Shown here: piece after piece, positions 61,242 through 64,000 of the stretch
Position numbering within the stretch: position 1 is the stretch's first letter
How the letters are laid out: the number at the start of each line of letters is the position of its first letter
Assembly: GCA_904063045.1 (NCBI GenBank)
Contig: CAJFCJ010000002.1
Coordinates: 3,529,891-3,593,890 of the forward strand
Length of the DNA: 64,000 nucleotides
Reading direction: 5' to 3'
Origin: Dimorphilus gyrociliatus
Taxonomy: Eukaryota > Annelida > Polychaeta > Dinophilidae
Translations under genes and position numbers: made by a program
The notes under the pieces: model-generated
Seen by the model: only the letters and a program-made list of their open reading frames with translations
Told to the model about the DNA's origin: nothing
Database searches by the model: none

Positions 61242-63445
61242 TGTTGATTTCATCAATAAAAATAGAAGAATAAGATTAATTAAAGTCATTTTTTAACTTA
61301 AAAAAAAAACTTCAACATTCTCTGCAGAGAGTATATTGATGCGCATTAATTTTGTTAATGAAAACATTGTTAATTTCATATTCCAAAACAGTTTGAAGCG
61401 GACTTTCTTTCCCATTTGACAGATTATTTTGTTAAAACAGATATGAAAATAAATATTAAAGGTTATCAATGTTTATTTATTAAAGAAAGTGTTATGAGAC
61501 TGAGCTACTTAGTATGAAATTTGTCCTAGATACTAGCACTTTTTGAAATAATATACTATTTCATTATGTAAACAGGAAAATGGAAATTTTCTTAATACAC
61601 CATAATAGAATTATATTTAACATAACAATTTGAAGTTATTAATTTTGATAAAATACAGAAAGATAATAAAGAGAAAAGAATTTCTTTAGAAAACTCTTTA
61701 TTTTTATTATTTCTTTGACATCCTAACTTCTAAGGTTCTTCTTGCCTCGTTAAAATTTCATTCTAAAAATAACTAAATGATTTAATTGTCGTAAAATCTT
61801 AATGGTATATTCTATACTGGAAAATTTTCTCAATTATACAAAATAGAATATTATAAATACCACGAAAACATCAATTACTATCTAGAATATAATTAGGGTA
61901 TACTTAATTTATATAATTGAGCCTCTATATTGTTTACTATATAGTTCATATAATTGTTACTTTAGAGAGATTTCTTTTAATATTTTATTAGTTGGCTTTA
62001 GAATGTTAATGTCAATCTTTGCAGCTATTTTTAACATCTGTGAACATTCCATTAAAATACTTTACTAATTTGGACCTAAGTATAAGAAGGAGGGAATAAC
62101 ATGCTATTAATTGAAGTAGAACTTAATAAAAATTGTATAATAAGGATAAGAGTTATTTTAGGCACTAGAAATTTTCTATAATGAATGAAAATTGTTATTT
62201 TTATAGTATTGATATCATCTTTATTTACAGAAGAAAATTTAACTATGATACTTATTTACATCAAATAATTTTTTAGACAATATGAACGTGTTGCTTCGGT
62301 TTTTACAAGCTAAATAGCAAAAAGGAGGCCTTTAGATTTGTATATTGTAAAATGTGATCAATGTGAAGCAGAGGCCTTAAATACATTTCTTTTATTCAAT
62401 GTTGTTTAAGAGTTTGCCTGAACTCATTTATGATCGATGAAACAATTTAATTTTTGACGTTTTAAAGAAAACCTAAAGGAAACTCTGTGTTCTGTGCACT
62501 TCATAGCCAAAGGATAGAGGTAAGTGTCCTTTTTGATTAACGCATAAAGAAAAATGAGAACTTTATGCTAAAAGAATATACTTAGAGGTCATTTGCCGAG
62601 ACGCTATATAAAGATTTACAGGAGAATATTGATGCTAACAAATTACAATCAACTCCAATTTTAGCCATAAATAAGTAGAATAGTGTATAGAAAGCACTGA
62701 TGTTCCTATAGAACACTAGATGACTCTGATATATCAAAATTTAAATAAAAATAGTGTTCAAAATGTGAACAGTTTGAAATAAACATTTACTAAATGTCTG
62801 ATTTTAAAAAGAGAATAATTAGTATCGGACAAAGTAGTTCAATTTTATTAAGACTAAACAATTGCCATATGTTACTGAATCAGGCTAAAAAGAGCAAAAC
62901 ACAACAAATCGAAAACATGATGAAAAAAATAAAGGAAAAACAACGTCAGACCATATAAAATAATATAATGTATTGTCTTTTCCTTCCAATTTATCTATCA
63001 TATATCTTTCAATTTGAAGCAGTCTAGAATCAGTGTAAATATATCTCTACTGTTCCATCTTTTTATTTGCATATCTTTTACTGTCCTTCTCCTGTCTCTA
63101 TATATACTGATATCTTTTTCTTTTTCTTTCTCTCTTTCTCTCTCTTTTCCTCTCTCTCTCCCTCTCTCTCTCTCGCTGATATACGAACACGTATATAGTA
63201 CTATATTTTTGGTATAACTAACAGAAAGGTAATAAACGATAGGGGTCTTTTTCTATCCTTGTCACTTACTGTTGTTCTATCAGCTAATTAACACACAATG
63301 GTACTGTTTGTCTCAAAAGTTCCTCTTTGCTTAAAGAGGGCATATTGAAAGTAGTTTCATGTGATTAAAAAGATCTTATCACTCTATTTCACAGGTAGCT
63401 TAATTAAACCCAAACAAAGGCCTCTGGATGATCATCTTTCATAAC
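61242..63445. other. Intergenic DNA, no gene seen
   Basis: 2.2 kb, AT-rich. A pyrimidine tract at about 63115-63173 contains TC microsatellite. An AG acceptor at 63393-63394 may belong to the 5' UTR of the transporter gene. Confidence 0.4.
63115..63173. repeat. TC microsatellite
   Basis: Interrupted (TC)n tract, which also explains the Ser/Leu/Phe-only open frame there. Confidence 0.85.
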
Positions 63446-64000
63446 ATGTCAGCGAAAAAGGATACAGGCTATGCTTGGATAATAGCTATCAATTCTCTAT
63501 TAATATATAGTCTCTTTGTGATTAGTTTTACCTCATTTGGGGTTCTCATAGTTTATATCACAGAAGCCACAGAGCATTCTTATACAATTGTCTCTTGGAT
63601 AGGAGGTATATCAAAAGCGGTTACAGGTTTTAGTGGTATTTTCTACGGATCGATAGCTAAGAAATTCAGTTGTAGAACTATCTTATTTTCATCGTCTGTT
63701 CTTTTAGCAAGTTGTTATTTCGCAAGTGTTTTTGTTCATAGCGTGACGGGTCTTTTTATTTCGCTTGGTTTAGCTGCTGGATTTTCTTATGGAGCCTTAA
63801 GCTTTTGCGCTGAAGTCAGCGTAGCCGGGTGGTTCATGAAATCAAAATCTCTTGCAATTGCTATGTGTTCATTAGGAACAAGTATAGGGGTATTTATTTG
63901 GACTCCCCTTACCAATATGATGGTTCATGCGTATGGATGGAGGAGTACGCTACTTCTTCTTGCTGGTGTCCATTTAAATGGTTGCGTTCTAGCGATGATA
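63446..64000 (+). CDS. Monocarboxylate transporter-like MFS protein, N-terminal part
   Basis: An open frame runs from the ATG at 63446 to the window edge (185 residues) without a stop. It begins MSAKKDTGYAW, which matches the conserved MCT/SLC16 motif D/E-G-G/S-W/F-G/A-W before TM1. Five hydrophobic segments follow, including VLIVYITEATEHSYTIVSWIGG (TM1-TM2 loop as in MCTs), the cytoplasmic KKFSCR between TM2 and TM3, and VSVAGWFMKSKSLAIAMCSLGTSIG, which matches the MCT segment YF-KRR-LA-G-A--G---G. The family moves monocarboxylates or related solutes across the plasma membrane; which one cannot be told. An in-frame ATG at 63428 would add six residues. The gene is truncated by the window end. 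Confidence 0.85.
   Translation, partial: MSAKKDTGYAWIIAINSLLIYSLFVISFTSFGVLIVYITEATEHSYTIVSWIGGISKAVTGFSGIFYGSIAKKFSCRTILFSSSVLLASCYFASVFVHSVTGLFISLGLAAGFSYGALSFCAEVSVAGWFMKSKSLAIAMCSLGTSIGVFIWTPLTNMMVHAYGWRSTLLLLAGVHLNGCVLAMI

Noticed and set aside
63014-63217. 67-codon frame rich in Ser, Leu and Phe
   Set aside because: Produced by the TC microsatellite and its flanks.

Overview
The window is animal (bilaterian) nuclear DNA. It is very AT-rich, carries spliced genes with mostly 50-300 bp GT-AG introns, and includes animal-specific families: a nicotinic receptor subunit, a transmembrane adenylate cyclase, a rhodopsin-class GPCR, a neuropeptide-like precursor, an LRR-Ig cell-surface protein and DM9-repeat proteins. 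The mixture (DM9 proteins, SUEL lectin, SSUH2, lineage-specific ectodomain proteins) suggests a spiralian such as an annelid or mollusc, but the species cannot be fixed from sequence alone. No bacterial, viral or CRISPR feature is seen.

Layout. 1-12.3 kb: a 66-aa membrane protein (-), a SUEL-lectin exon (+) and an alpha7/9-like nicotinic receptor subunit (-) with a 2.9-kb first intron. 12.3-20.5 kb: a 12-exon gene for a 1043-aa ectodomain made of three tandem Ig-like units, an LMBRD1-type nine-TM-class transporter (13 exons) and a Cys-rich one-pass membrane protein (-). 21-31.2 kb: three intronless minus-strand genes (RING/beta-propeller, LRR-Ig receptor, GPCR). 32.6-37.8 kb: a neuropeptide-like precursor (-) and two tandem DM9 genes (+). 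40.9-46.2 kb: an FMN 2-hydroxyacid oxidase (+) tail-to-tail with an adenylate cyclase (-). 49.4-51.5 kb: a secreted ionotropic-glutamate-receptor ligand-binding domain without any pore. 52.8-56.5 kb: FKBP12 (+) tail-to-tail with SSUH2 (-). 58.4-61.2 kb: a remnant amine-oxidase exon followed by an intact amine oxidase with a hydrophobic C-terminus. 63.4 kb to the edge: the start of a monocarboxylate transporter.

Exon models were assembled by hand from GT/AG sites, reading phase and similarity to remembered families; every model reported as complete closes in phase. The genes do not form an operon or one pathway, but the set is rich in cell-surface and signalling proteins. The strongest candidates for something undescribed are the pore-less glutamate-receptor binding domain (49.4-51.5 kb), the triplicated Ig-like ectodomain (12.3-16.2 kb) and the Arg-Trp-amide precursor (32.6-33.0 kb). 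Three unrelated secreted proteins here end in GPI-anchor-like tails.
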